A stretch of 8,849 nucleotides of DNA from an uncultured Microbacteriaceae bacterium (GTDB lineage: Bacteria > Actinomycetota > Actinomycetes > Actinomycetales > Microbacteriaceae), in the NCBI GenBank assembly GCA_943914115.1, contig CALUAU010000085.1, forward strand, positions 1 to 8,849, in the 5' to 3' direction. Below are positions 1-7,285 of the stretch, piece by piece. Below the pieces are notes generated by a model. That model was not told the DNA's origin and made no database searches. It saw only the letters and a program-made list of their open reading frames with translations. Position numbers and translations under genes: made by a program. The stretch's first letter is position 1. Each line of letters opens with the position of its first letter.

Positions 1-848
1 GGTGCGGGCTGGTCAACCACGCTGAACTCAGTGCAGAGCTTGATGCCGCCGCGATATTGGCTGAGGATGCCGCTCTCTTCTTGTGAGAAACCTTCGCTCA
101 TGAGCTTTTCAGCGTATTTGTTCTGCAGCGATTCAAGTTCGTCGGAGTTGTTCACCACGGTAACCCCGTGTTCGTCTGCAAAGAAGCCGTAGCCGGTGCG
201 GCTCACCTCGTCAACGAACTCGATCACCACGGCGTAGTCACCGAGGTAGCCCGCTTCGCTTGTAGGAAGGGTCGACGTCCAGCGCCACTCGTTCAGATCG
301 GCGAGCCGCGCTTCGAGTTCGTCCCGGTCGTGTCCAGACTGCTCCCAGCTCGGTGGCATCGTGATCTTCTCGTCTTGGAGCTGCTGGCCACCGAGGGTGA
401 GCGAGAGGGTGCCACTGCTGTCGGTCACGAAATAACCACCAGTGACCGACCCTTGGGCGGGGCTATCGATGGATTCGGGGTAGCGCAGGGGGAGCTCTCG
501 CAGCCTCGTAAAGAATGAGGGGTGAAACTCGAAATCACCCTCTTCAATCGCACTCTCGAGGTGCGCCTCATACTCGCTCGCGAGCTCAGCTCCGAAATGA
601 CGCAACTTCCCCGACCGCACAACGGCCTGACCGACAGCGTTCGGTGGGAGGCCTTCGATGGTGATGGTTACCCCGCGCTCGGTGAGCTGTGACTCGGTCA
701 CCGGTGAAGGTGCAATCTTGATGAAGTCGGGATACTCGATGCAGCTCTGTATTGAGTCGGAGGCTGCCGATGCTGGTTGTGGTTGGGGGAGCGCAATACC
801 CGCACAGACCACTGCTGTCAGGGCGAGGGTGCCGAAGAGTTTTTTCAT
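1..848 (-). CDS. Secreted surface protein of unknown function, tandem paralogue A (3' end outside window)
   Basis: The minus-strand frame is open from an ATG at 848 to the window edge, 282 codons without a stop. The product starts MKKLFGTLALTAVVCAG and continues to an Ala-rich stretch ending near residue 30, a typical Sec signal peptide. The mature part has a short VTIT-EGLPPN strand motif (about 61-70), a GYFVTDSSGTLSLTLGG segment, a PPSWEQSG motif and a GYLGDYAVVIEF segment, which suggests beta-sandwich structure. Two cysteines bracket the mature domain: Cys36 and one in the LCTEFSVV motif just before the window edge; a disulfide is inferred. It is more than half identical by eye to the neighbouring gene at 939-2084 and is six residues longer across the shared part. 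The sequence stops just where the paralogue enters its Pro/Thr linker, so a sortase signal probably lies outside the window. A possible AGGA ribosome site lies 10 nt before the ATG. I do not recognise the family. Confidence 0.85.
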   Translation of the reverse strand, partial: MKKLFGTLALTAVVCAGIALPQPQPASAASDSIQSCIEYPDFIKIAPSPVTESQLTERGVTITIEGLPPNAVGQAVVRSGKLRHFGAELASEYEAHLESAIEEGDFEFHPSFFTRLRELPLRYPESIDSPAQGSVTGGYFVTDSSGTLSLTLGGQQLQDEKITMPPSWEQSGHDRDELEARLADLNEWRWTSTLPTSEAGYLGDYAVVIEFVDEVSRTGYGFFADEHGVTVVNNSDELESLQNKYAEKLMSEGFSQEESGILSQYRGGIKLCTEFSVVDQPA

Positions 849-906
849 CAAAGGTGAATCCTGGAAAGTTTGCCACGGTCGAATGCGACCGCGATTCGCA
901 AGGCGT

Positions 907-921
907 GCCGCATGGTGCGGC
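907..921. repeat. Short perfect hairpin between the tandem paralogues
   Basis: GCCGCA and TGCGGC form a perfect 6-bp stem around a 3-nt loop (TGG). It lies 18 bases past the stop of the upstream paralogue and about 60 bases before the start of the next. There is no T-tract, so it may be only a weak terminator or processing site. Confidence 0.35.
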
Positions 922-938
922 CGTTGAACAGCGGAATC

Positions 939-2084
939 CTAGCAGTTGTCAGTTATGCGGCGGCGTGCAAGTGCGAAGAGTGCGGCGCCGGTTGCGGTGA
1001 GGATGCCGCCGACGGCGAGGACGCCGAGCGGGTCGCCACCGGTGCGTGGCAGTGACCCCGACCCGACCTCGGTCGCGGTGGGCCTTGGTGAGGGGCCAGG
1101 CGTGGTCGCTGCCGTTGGGGTCGGTTCTGGAGTGCTGCTCGGCTCGGGAGTCGGCGTCACCTCAGGCGTCGGCGTCGGTGTGGCCTCGGGAGTGGACGTC
1201 GGAGTATCCTCTGGTGTCGGCTCGGGCGTCGGTGTTGGCTCCGGTGTCGGTGCGGGTTGGTCAACCACACTGAACTCGGTGCAGAGCGAACTGCCCCCAC
1301 GCAGGTCACTCACATATGAGCTCTCGAGTTCCGACAGCCCATCGCTCATGAGCTTCTCGGCGTATTTCTCTGCCAGTGGGCGAAGCTTCGAATAGTCGTC
1401 GACCACGGTAACCCCGTGTTCACCGGCGAAGAACGAGTATTCGGTGCGGCCAATGTAGTCAGCGAATTGCAAGACCACCACATAGTTGCCGAGGTAACCG
1501 TTTTCGTTTGCAGGAAGGGCGGAGGTCCAGCGCCGCTCGTTCAGATTGGCGAGCTCGTCTTCGAGTAGGTCCCGGTCACGGCCAGACTGCTCCCAGCTGG
1601 GCGGCATGGTGATTTCTTTGTCGTGGAGCTCGTGACCACCGAAGGTGAGCGAGAGGGTGCCATTGCTGTCGGTTACGAAATAGCCCCGACGGAACAATTC
1701 TTGGCGGGAGTTTTCGGATTCCTCGGGAAAATGTAGCGGCGACTCTCGCAACAGCCTAAAGAAATCGGGGTGAAACTCGAACTCGTCGGCTGCAGGATCG
1801 TTCTCAAACTCACTCACATAGTCGGCCCCGACGCTGTAGAGTTGTGCCGGCCCGACAATGGCCTCACCCACAACGTTCGGTGGCAGACCCTCGACGGTGA
1901 TGGTTACCCCGTGCTCGGTGAGCTGTGACTCGGTCACCGGTGACGGTGCAATCTTGACGACCCCGGGAACATCAATGCAGCCGCGTCGGGAGTCGGCGGC
2001 CGCCGGTTCTGGTTGGGGAAGCACAATACCCGCACAGACCACGGCGGTCAGAGCGAGGGCACTGAAGGTTTTTCTCATCAACAT
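939..2084 (-). CDS. LPXTG-anchored secreted surface protein of unknown function, tandem paralogue B
   Basis: This 381-residue protein has a Sec signal peptide (about 1-31) and a mature domain (about 32-275) with Cys36 and Cys268 near its two ends, conserved in paralogue A. A Pro/Thr/Glu linker (277-338) follows, then the sortase signal LPRTG (345-349), a hydrophobic helix (352-373) and an Arg-rich tail (RRR at 374-376). The architecture predicts covalent attachment to peptidoglycan by a sortase. The domain has two beta-like parts: an EGLPPN / FVTDSNGTLSLTF part and a GYLGNYVVVLQF / EYSFFAGEHGVTVV part. These loosely recall actinobacterial Ig-like surface modules, but no known family is recognised. 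The start is ambiguous: ATG 2084 has AGGA 5 nt upstream, while ATG 2078 aligns with the start of paralogue A. It follows ppx in the same direction with an 81-bp gap and no clear terminator, so cotranscription is possible. Confidence 0.88.
   Translation of the reverse strand: MLMRKTFSALALTAVVCAGIVLPQPEPAAADSRRGCIDVPGVVKIAPSPVTESQLTEHGVTITVEGLPPNVVGEAIVGPAQLYSVGADYVSEFENDPAADEFEFHPDFFRLLRESPLHFPEESENSRQELFRRGYFVTDSNGTLSLTFGGHELHDKEITMPPSWEQSGRDRDLLEDELANLNERRWTSALPANENGYLGNYVVVLQFADYIGRTEYSFFAGEHGVTVVDDYSKLRPLAEKYAEKLMSDGLSELESSYVSDLRGGSSLCTEFSVVDQPAPTPEPTPTPEPTPEDTPTSTPEATPTPTPEVTPTPEPSSTPEPTPTAATTPGPSPRPTATEVGSGSLPRTGGDPLGVLAVGGILTATGAALFALARRRITDNC
1071..1256 (-). repeat. Degenerate repeat encoding the Pro/Thr/Glu wall-spanning linker
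   Basis: This part of paralogue B encodes about 62 residues built from PTPEPT-like units (residues 277-338). On the plus strand it reads as recurring GGTGTCGG / GGCGTCGG-type words. Units are imperfect, so it is a degenerate rather than exact tandem repeat. Such linkers commonly span the cell wall between an anchored C-terminus and an exposed domain. Confidence 0.7.
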
Positions 2085-2132
2085 GTGGATCCTGAAAGAG
2101 CTTAGTTATGTCTTACAGCGGCATCGACTCGG

Positions 2133-2138
2133 ATTCTA
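2133..2138 (-). promoter_or_regulatory. Possible -10 element for the tandem surface-protein genes
   Basis: On the minus strand the hexamer TAGAAT matches TATAAT at five of six positions. It lies between ppx and paralogue B, giving a leader of roughly 40-50 nt. No convincing -35 box stands at 16-18 bp, so this is a weak call. Confidence 0.25.
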
Positions 2139-2165
2139 GCCGTTCAAACACGCTGCCCGCTAGGC

Positions 2166-3110
2166 TCAGCGGCGGCCGGTGGTGGTGGGCAACCGGTCGA
2201 GATAGTCGAGCAGCACCCCTTCACGCATCGCCCACGGCGATACATCAAGCTGTTCGATACCAAACGCCGACATCACCTCCGACAATACGATGCCGCCGCC
2301 AACAATCTGAAACGCTCGGTCGGTGGTCACCCCCGGCAGCGCCGGGCGCGACTCGGCCCGAAGCTGCGCCAGCCGCGGGATCCAATCATCAAGCTGCCAC
2401 TTGCGAAGTGTCATCCGGTCGTTCGGGCCAACGCCGTCAATCACCGAACCGGCAAGGCGCGTGAGCGAACGCACAGTCTTCGACGAGCCAACAAAATGAT
2501 CGGCCGGCGCCAGATCACCAAACTTGCGCACCGCATCCGGCAGCAGCTTGCGCACGTGATGGCGCAGCTGGGTTAGCTCGTCGTCAAGAGGGGGATCGTG
2601 GTGGAAAAACTGTTTGGTGGTGCGCCCGGCTCCCAGCGGTAGCGACATCGCGAGCTCGGGAAGTTCATCGTCACCCACGGCCAGTTCGAGCGAGCCGCCA
2701 CCGATATCAACCAGCATGATTCGCCCGGCAGCCCAACCGAACCAGCGCCGCACGGCCAAGAACGTGGTGCGTGCCTCATCCTCGCCCGACATCACCTGCA
2801 GATCGATACCGAACTCTTTTCGGATGCGCTTGAGCACCTTGGCGCCGTTTTTCGCCTCGCGAATCGCGCTGGTTGCCATGGGCAGCAGCTCATCAAGATT
2901 GGCATCGTCGATGAGCTGCTTCGCGTGCGCCATTGCCTCCATGATTCGCTGCACGCCGTGGTCGCTAATCGCTCCCGAGTTGTCGATGTATTGCATGAGT
3001 CGCAGCACCCGCTTTTGCGACACCATCGGCACCGGTTTTGCTCCCGGATGCGCGTCGACAATGACGAGATGAACGGTGTTAGATCCAACGTCGAGTACTC
3101 CGAGGCGCAT
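2166..3110 (-). CDS. ppx: Exopolyphosphatase, Ppx/GppA family (mycobacterial PPX1-like)
   Basis: This 314-residue cytoplasmic enzyme of the ASKHA fold is predicted to remove terminal phosphate from polyphosphate. Visible motifs are the N-terminal phosphate loop LDVGSNTVHL (6-15) with Asp7, ATSAIREAKN (79-88), the GEDEAR motif (109-114) carrying the acidic residues used in catalysis, the second phosphate loop VDIGGGSLEL (134-143), SLPLGAGR (156-163), and a C-terminal SPWAMREGVLLDYLD. The short length without the extra C-terminal domains of E. coli Ppx, and the close motif match from memory to M. tuberculosis PPX1 (Rv0496), favour an exopolyphosphatase; (p)ppGpp hydrolysis (GppA role) cannot be excluded. 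The frame stays open upstream to 3197, but ATG 3110 is chosen because family members begin MRLGVLDVGSNTVHL and a TACGAT box lies 7 nt before it. It diverges from argA. Confidence 0.9.
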   Translation of the reverse strand: MRLGVLDVGSNTVHLVIVDAHPGAKPVPMVSQKRVLRLMQYIDNSGAISDHGVQRIMEAMAHAKQLIDDANLDELLPMATSAIREAKNGAKVLKRIRKEFGIDLQVMSGEDEARTTFLAVRRWFGWAAGRIMLVDIGGGSLELAVGDDELPELAMSLPLGAGRTTKQFFHHDPPLDDELTQLRHHVRKLLPDAVRKFGDLAPADHFVGSSKTVRSLTRLAGSVIDGVGPNDRMTLRKWQLDDWIPRLAQLRAESRPALPGVTTDRAFQIVGGGIVLSEVMSAFGIEQLDVSPWAMREGVLLDYLDRLPTTTGRR

Positions 3111-3117
3111 GGGCTCA

Positions 3118-3123
3118 ATCGTA
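3118..3123 (-). promoter_or_regulatory. Putative -10 element of ppx (leaderless transcript)
   Basis: TACGAT on the minus strand fits TANNNT and is separated from the ppx ATG (3110) by 7 nt, so transcription would start at or next to the start codon. No Shine-Dalgarno sequence is seen. The -35 region is not convincing. Confidence 0.45.
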
Positions 3124-3132
3124 CTTTGGTAC
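3121..3132. repeat. Small inverted repeat overlapping the ppx -10 region
   Basis: GTAC-TTTG-GTAC is a short dyad whose half-sites are themselves palindromic. It overlaps the proposed ppx -10 box in the divergent ppx/argA region. It could be an operator but is short enough to arise by chance. Confidence 0.2.
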
Positions 3133-3159
3133 GACGCCAAGTGCGCGATGCACCGGCGC

Positions 3160-3188
3160 GCGACCGACGTGCTGCCGCAGCGTAGAGT
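3160..3188 (+). promoter_or_regulatory. Putative argA promoter, leaderless
   Basis: TAGAGT (3183-3188) fits a -10 box and ends 8 nt before ATG 3197. GCGACC (3160-3165) lies 17 bp further upstream and matches TTGACA at three positions. The arrangement supports ATG 3197 rather than the in-frame TTG at 3188, which lies inside the -10 box. Confidence 0.4.
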
Positions 3189-3196
3189 TGTGGGCA

Positions 3197-3697
3197 ATGA
3201 GCAAAATTGTGGTGCGCAAAGCCGAACTGCGCGATGTGCCGACCGTGTACGAACTGATTCAGCCGTACGTAACCGAGAACATCGTGCTGCAGAAAGACCT
3301 CGTTGTGCTCTATGAGTCGATGCGCGATTTTGCGGTGGTCGAGTTCGATGGCCGAGTGGTTGGCTGCGGGGCGCTGCACCTGCTGTGGCACGACCTGGGT
3401 GAGTTGCGCACCGTCGCGGTTGAACAGGGGATGCGCGGGCGCGGCATCGGTTACCGGGTGGTCGAGTTTCTGATCGTCGAGGCTCGAGAAATCGGGCTGT
3501 CGCGGCTGTTCTGTCTGACTTTTGAAACCGACTTTTTTGCTCGACACGGGTTCGAGCCGGTTGCCGAACGGGTGATCGACACCAGCACTTATCACGAGAT
3601 ACTTCGGTCGCCGGATGAGGGCACCGCCGAGTTCTTGGATCTGCCGTGGGTGAAACCCAACACGCTCGGCAACACTCGCATGATTTTGACCCTGTAA
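3197..3697 (+). CDS. argA: GNAT amino-acid N-acetyltransferase, ArgA (Rv2747) type
   Basis: This 166-residue, single-domain GNAT protein is predicted to transfer acetyl from acetyl-CoA to the alpha-amino group of glutamate, the first step of arginine synthesis. The acetyl-CoA loop is visible in VAVEQGMRGRGIG (73-85, RGRGIG at 80-85). Other features fit M. tuberculosis ArgA (Rv2747) as I recall it: VVGCGALHLLWHDLGELRTV (54-73), LTFETDFFARHGF (107-119) and the C-terminal EFLDL-WVKPN-LGN-RM (145-162). Length also agrees. It differs from the E. coli enzyme, which carries an extra amino-acid-kinase domain. An in-frame TTG at 3188 would add three residues, but the promoter position favours ATG 3197. 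No other arginine gene is nearby, consistent with the orphan position of this type. Substrate preference is inferred from family. Confidence 0.85.
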   Translation: MSKIVVRKAELRDVPTVYELIQPYVTENIVLQKDLVVLYESMRDFAVVEFDGRVVGCGALHLLWHDLGELRTVAVEQGMRGRGIGYRVVEFLIVEAREIGLSRLFCLTFETDFFARHGFEPVAERVIDTSTYHEILRSPDEGTAEFLDLPWVKPNTLGNTRMILTL

Positions 3698-3714
3698 GTC
3701 GCCGCTATCCGCAC

Positions 3715-3735
3715 ACCTGCAGGCCACCTGCAGGT
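3715..3735 (+). terminator. Hairpin after argA built from a duplicated CCTGCAGG palindrome
   Basis: Two copies of ACCTGCAGG lie 11 bp apart. Because CCTGCAGG is self-complementary, the segment folds into a 9-bp stem with a 3-nt loop (CCA). It begins 18 bases after the argA stop. There is no U-tract, but GC-rich hairpins without one are common candidate terminators in actinomycetes. It could equally be a binding site, as it lies just upstream of the nuclease gene. Confidence 0.5.
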
Positions 3736-3753
3736 TCATTCCCGTTTACCGCA
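3734..3753 (+). promoter_or_regulatory. Possible direct-repeat operator upstream of the nuclease gene
   Basis: GTTCATTCCC is followed directly by GTTTACCGCA, two GTTYAYYC-like units about one helical turn apart. This resembles the 11-nt direct-repeat units (GTTCA-type) bound by PhoP in Streptomyces, although the spacing here is 10. It lies 60-80 bp before the GTG start of a secreted nuclease, a sensible target for phosphate control. The match is by eye only. Confidence 0.25.
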
Positions 3754-3770
3754 GCGCTAACGCCCATCAG

Positions 3771-3776
3771 TAGTCT
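3771..3776 (+). promoter_or_regulatory. Possible -10 element of the nuclease gene
   Basis: TAGTCT fits the loose actinobacterial TANNNT pattern and would give a leader of about 30 nt containing the AAGGGA ribosome site. The best upstream partner, TTTACC at 3745-3750, is 20 bp away, which is longer than usual. Confidence 0.25.
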
Positions 3777-3813
3777 CGCCGGGTCATGACCGCCCACAGA
3801 AGGGAACACTTCG

Positions 3814-6800
3814 GTGCGATTTGGAAATAAGCTGGTCGCCACAACCGCCATTGCTGCGCTCGGTGCGGCAGGGCTGGTGGCGCTGCCGGTAAACGTGGAC
3901 GATGCTGCGGCAGCGCCCTCGACCTCGCTGGTGATCAGCGAAGTCTATGGCGGCGGTGGCAATAGTGGCGCAAGCTACAAGCGCGACTTTATTGAGCTGT
4001 ACAACGTGTCGGATCAGCCGATTGATCTTTCGGGATGGCAGGTCGAATACTTCTCGGCCAAGACCGGTAATTCGGGTGGCACCACCTCGCTGAGCGGCAC
4101 CGTCGCCCCCGGCGACTACTACCTGATCGCACAGTCGCGCGGTTCGGGCGGCACAGTCGACTTTGAGTTTGATGCCGAGGGGTTGCTCAATATGGGCGGT
4201 AGAGAAGGCATCGTCGAACTGAGCAATAACGGCACCACAGTCGACCTGGTTGGCTGGGGTGCCGCGAAGCGGTTCGAGGGCACCCCTGCCGCAAGCACCA
4301 GCAACTCAACCTCGGCCGCCCGCACCCCGGTCACCCAAGACACCGACAACAATAAGGCCGACTTCACGATCGGTGAGCCGACGCCGCAAAAATCGGGCGG
4401 CAACGCATCCGACCCCACCGATACTCCGCAACCAACCGAGGCACCCGAACCGACCGAGACCCCGCAGCCAACCGAACCCGGTAGCGCTGCCACCCCGATT
4501 GTTGAGGTGCAGGGCGAGGGCGACAAATCACCGCTCGTCGACCAGACCGTCACCGTTGAAGGCATCGTGACCGCCGTGTATCCCACCGGTGGCAAGAACG
4601 GTTTCTTCATCCAGGCACCCGGCGAAGCCGACCCCACCCGCTCGAGCGGAGTGTTCATCTACGGCAGCAACTACGCCTCGGATGTGCAGATCGGCGACTC
4701 GGTTTCGGTCACCGGCAAGGTGGGTGAAAACTTCGGGGCCACCCAGATCACCGCAACCGGTGTCAGCAAGCTTGAGCAGTCACTCGGCGAAGCAACTCCC
4801 GTGAAACTCGATGCCTGGCCGGCCACCGATGCCGAGCGTGAACGCTATGAGGGAATGCTTCTCGAACTGTCGGGCAACTACACCGTCACCGACAACTACG
4901 GTCTGAACAGCTACGGCGAAATCGGGCTCGCTTTCGGCACCAAGCCGCTCGTACAACCCACCGAGGTGGGTGCTCCCGACTCGGCTGAGGCGCACGAGCA
5001 GGCCGCATACAACGCGGCTCACGGTGTGCTGCTCGACGACGGATCGACCTGGAACTACACCAAGAGCAAGGAAGCTCAAAACTCGCCACTGCCGTACCTT
5101 TCGCTCGACAAGCCGGTCACCGTGGGTGCTACCGCAACCTTCACCAAGCCAGTCGTGCTCGACTACGGCCACAACGCCTGGCGGTTGCAGCCGCAGCAGC
5201 AGGTAGTTGGTGCCGATTCAGAGTGGATTCCGGCAGCCTTCAGCGATGCCCGTGAAGCAGCACCCGCCGAGGTGGGTGGTGACATCACCGTCGGTACCTT
5301 CAACGTGCTGAACTACTTCACCTCGCTCGGAGAGCAAGAAAGCGGCTGCAAGTTCTACACCGACCGTGAGGGTAACCCCACCACCAATAACTACTGCCAC
5401 GCCCGCGGCGCCTACAACGGCAAGAGTTTCGAGCGTCAGCAGACCAAGATCGTCTCGGCGATCAACAAATTGGATGCATCGGTCATCGCCCTCGAAGAGA
5501 TCGAAGACTCGGCCGACTTCGGCCAAAACCGCGACGCCGCGCTCGCCAACCTGGTGAACGAACTGAACAAGAACGCGGGTGCCGAGAAGTGGGCATATGT
5601 GCCCTCGCCCGCGACCATCCCGGCAACCGGTGATGACGTCATCCGCACCGCGTTCATCTACCAGCCCGCCGAAGTGAGCTACGTGGATGGTTCGACCGAG
5701 ATTCTCGACAACCCAAACTTCACGAACGCCCGCGCACCGCTGGCGGCAACTTTCACGCCGGTGGCGAAAGCCGACCAGAAGTTCGTGATGATCGCGAACC
5801 ACCTCAAGTCGAAGGGTGGCGAAGGCTCGGGCGATAACGCCAGCTTCGACAAAGACGACAACCCGGCAAACAACGTCGGGGGTTGGAACGGTGACCGCAC
5901 CCGTCAGGCGCAGGCCGTGGTCGACTTCGCTGCGGCACAGCAGCAGAAGCAGGGCACCGACCTGGTCTTCCTCACCGGTGACTTCAACGCGTACACCATG
6001 GAAGACCCGGTACAGACCATCGTCAACGCCGGCTATGTGCAGCAGGTGAGCGAGGGTGAATACTCGTACCTGTTCGGTGGCATGGTTGGTTCGCTCGACC
6101 ACGTGTTTGCTTCGCCGGCAGCGGCGAAGCTCGTGACCGGCACCGATGTCTGGACGATCAACGCCTATGAGCCGATCGCGCTCGAGTACAGCCGCAACAA
6201 CTCGAACGTGACGCAGCTGTACGCGCCCGACCAGTACCGCGCATCCGACCACAACCCGATGCTGATTGGCTTGCAGTTCACCCAGGTGCCGGAACCGACC
6301 GAAACACCGGGCCCAACCCAGACACAGCAGCCCACCGCGACGCCCATTCCGGGCGAAGTGACCCTGAGCACTGACGCCAGCGAATACCTGCTGCGCAGCA
6401 ACGTCACCTTCCGTGGCGAAGGCTTCACCCCGGGTGCTGAGGTCACGATCGAACTGCACTCAAACCCGGTCAAGGTGGCGGATGTCGTCGCCGATGAGAA
6501 CGGTGCAATCGAAGGTAAGTTCACGGTGCCGGCAACGACCGCACCGGGCGCACACCGAGTGGTTGCCGTCGAATCGGCCGACAAGACCGCTTCCGCCGAG
6601 ATCACCGTGCTCGAACCCCAGCTCGAGGTGACACCGGTCAAGGCTTCGGCCGCCGACTCGACCGATGGTTTCTATGTTGAGGGTGCGAATTGGCCCGCCA
6701 ACACCGAACTGTCGTTCGTGGTCACCGGCCCGAACGGCTACCGCGCCGAGCTCACCGATGTGGTTACCAATGACGACGGTGCCTTCGCGCAGCAGCTCAC

Positions 6801-7122
6801 CTGGGCCGAGTTCGATGCTGAGGGCAACCTCATCGCCGACAAACTCGAGTTCCCGGCCGGTACCTACACGGTCACCGTCACCGACGGTGAGTTCACCCAG
6901 AAGATCACCTTCACGGTCACCGGCAGCGACGCGTCGCTGCCCGAAAAAGCCGACACCCAGTCGGGTGCTGCAGGTGTGAACTCGGCCGACGTCACCGACA
7001 AGCTCGCCACCACCGGTGCGAGCAACATGACGCCGCTGCTGGTCGCCACCCTCCTGGTGCTTGCAGCCGGTGCGAGCATGGTGGCATTGCGCCGCCGTAA
7101 CGCCGAACGCAACGCCGAGTAG
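3814..7122 (+). CDS. Cell-wall-anchored extracellular nuclease, ExeM/NucH-like, with LTD, OB-fold and EEP domains
   Basis: This 1102-residue secreted enzyme is predicted to cleave extracellular DNA or RNA at the cell surface. Domain order: signal peptide (1 to about 34); lamin-tail domain (about 37-190; ISEVYGGGGN, FIELYNVSDQPIDLSGW); Pro/Thr linker (about 199-222); OB-fold (about 228-322; VTVEGIVTAVY); then the endonuclease/exonuclease/phosphatase domain (about 490-822). Catalytic-type residues are Asn497 in GTFNVLNYF, Glu562 in ALEEIED, His663 in NHLKSKGG, Asp723/Asn725 in TGDFNAY, Asp762-His763 in SLDHVF and Asp812-His813 in SDHNP, so the active site looks intact. Cys512 and Cys528 may form a disulfide. 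A second linker (about 825-846) leads to two Ig-like modules (about 848-935 and 936-1037). The end is a sorting signal LATTG (1064-1068), a hydrophobic helix and RRR. GTG 3814 is chosen for the AGGGA 8 nt upstream. Confidence 0.92.
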   Translation: MRFGNKLVATTAIAALGAAGLVALPVNVDDAAAAPSTSLVISEVYGGGGNSGASYKRDFIELYNVSDQPIDLSGWQVEYFSAKTGNSGGTTSLSGTVAPGDYYLIAQSRGSGGTVDFEFDAEGLLNMGGREGIVELSNNGTTVDLVGWGAAKRFEGTPAASTSNSTSAARTPVTQDTDNNKADFTIGEPTPQKSGGNASDPTDTPQPTEAPEPTETPQPTEPGSAATPIVEVQGEGDKSPLVDQTVTVEGIVTAVYPTGGKNGFFIQAPGEADPTRSSGVFIYGSNYASDVQIGDSVSVTGKVGENFGATQITATGVSKLEQSLGEATPVKLDAWPATDAERERYEGMLLELSGNYTVTDNYGLNSYGEIGLAFGTKPLVQPTEVGAPDSAEAHEQAAYNAAHGVLLDDGSTWNYTKSKEAQNSPLPYLSLDKPVTVGATATFTKPVVLDYGHNAWRLQPQQQVVGADSEWIPAAFSDAREAAPAEVGGDITVGTFNVLNYFTSLGEQESGCKFYTDREGNPTTNNYCHARGAYNGKSFERQQTKIVSAINKLDASVIALEEIEDSADFGQNRDAALANLVNELNKNAGAEKWAYVPSPATIPATGDDVIRTAFIYQPAEVSYVDGSTEILDNPNFTNARAPLAATFTPVAKADQKFVMIANHLKSKGGEGSGDNASFDKDDNPANNVGGWNGDRTRQAQAVVDFAAAQQQKQGTDLVFLTGDFNAYTMEDPVQTIVNAGYVQQVSEGEYSYLFGGMVGSLDHVFASPAAAKLVTGTDVWTINAYEPIALEYSRNNSNVTQLYAPDQYRASDHNPMLIGLQFTQVPEPTETPGPTQTQQPTATPIPGEVTLSTDASEYLLRSNVTFRGEGFTPGAEVTIELHSNPVKVADVVADENGAIEGKFTVPATTAPGAHRVVAVESADKTASAEITVLEPQLEVTPVKASAADSTDGFYVEGANWPANTELSFVVTGPNGYRAELTDVVTNDDGAFAQQLTWAEFDAEGNLIADKLEFPAGTYTVTVTDGEFTQKITFTVTGSDASLPEKADTQSGAAGVNSADVTDKLATTGASNMTPLLVATLLVLAAGASMVALRRRNAERNAE

Positions 7123-7156
7123 CGACGCGCGCCGGCTGAGCGGCGAACCGCTCACA

Positions 7157-7198
7157 AATCGGGCCGCCACTGACCACACGGTTGGTGGCGGCCCGATT
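7157..7198 (+). terminator. Strong hairpin after the nuclease gene
   Basis: A perfect 14-bp stem (7157-7170 with 7185-7198) encloses a 14-nt loop, starting 35 bases after the stop codon. The stem is GC-rich (GGGCCGCCAC core). No long T-tract follows, but stem strength and position make it the likely end of the nuclease transcript. Confidence 0.7.
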
Positions 7199-7285
7199 GT
7201 CTCGGCGGCCGCAGCCCGCGCCGGTGGGGGAGCACCCGCACAGCCAGCGACGGTTGGCGCAGCGCGCATTCTCTCGGCCCTGCAC

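Noticed and set aside
1071..1256. CRISPR-like or satellite array
   Set aside because: The units are short, imperfect and in frame with a coding linker; there are no spacers.
946..1395. Plus-strand open frame giving a Gly/Val/Ser repeat protein
   Set aside because: It is the antisense reading of the Pro/Thr linker and C-terminus of paralogue B, which has a signal peptide, a sortase signal and a related neighbour on the minus strand.
1..2084. Lipoprotein processing of the tandem surface proteins at the Cys in the signal peptide (VVCAG)
   Set aside because: The residue before the Cys is Val rather than Gly, Ala or Ser, and the protein is already anchored by a C-terminal sortase signal.
2108..2464. 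Plus-strand open frame over the ppx 3' end
   Set aside because: Antisense to conserved ppx C-terminal codons, with low-complexity composition and no ribosome site.
2792..3739. Minus-strand open frame spanning argA and the start of ppx
   Set aside because: It is a shadow of two well-supported genes, in a different frame from ppx and antisense to argA.
5218..6459. Long minus-strand open frame (413 codons) inside the nuclease gene
   Set aside because: It lies antisense to the catalytic domain of the nuclease, is explained by high-GC codon bias, and shows no recognisable domain or ribosome site.
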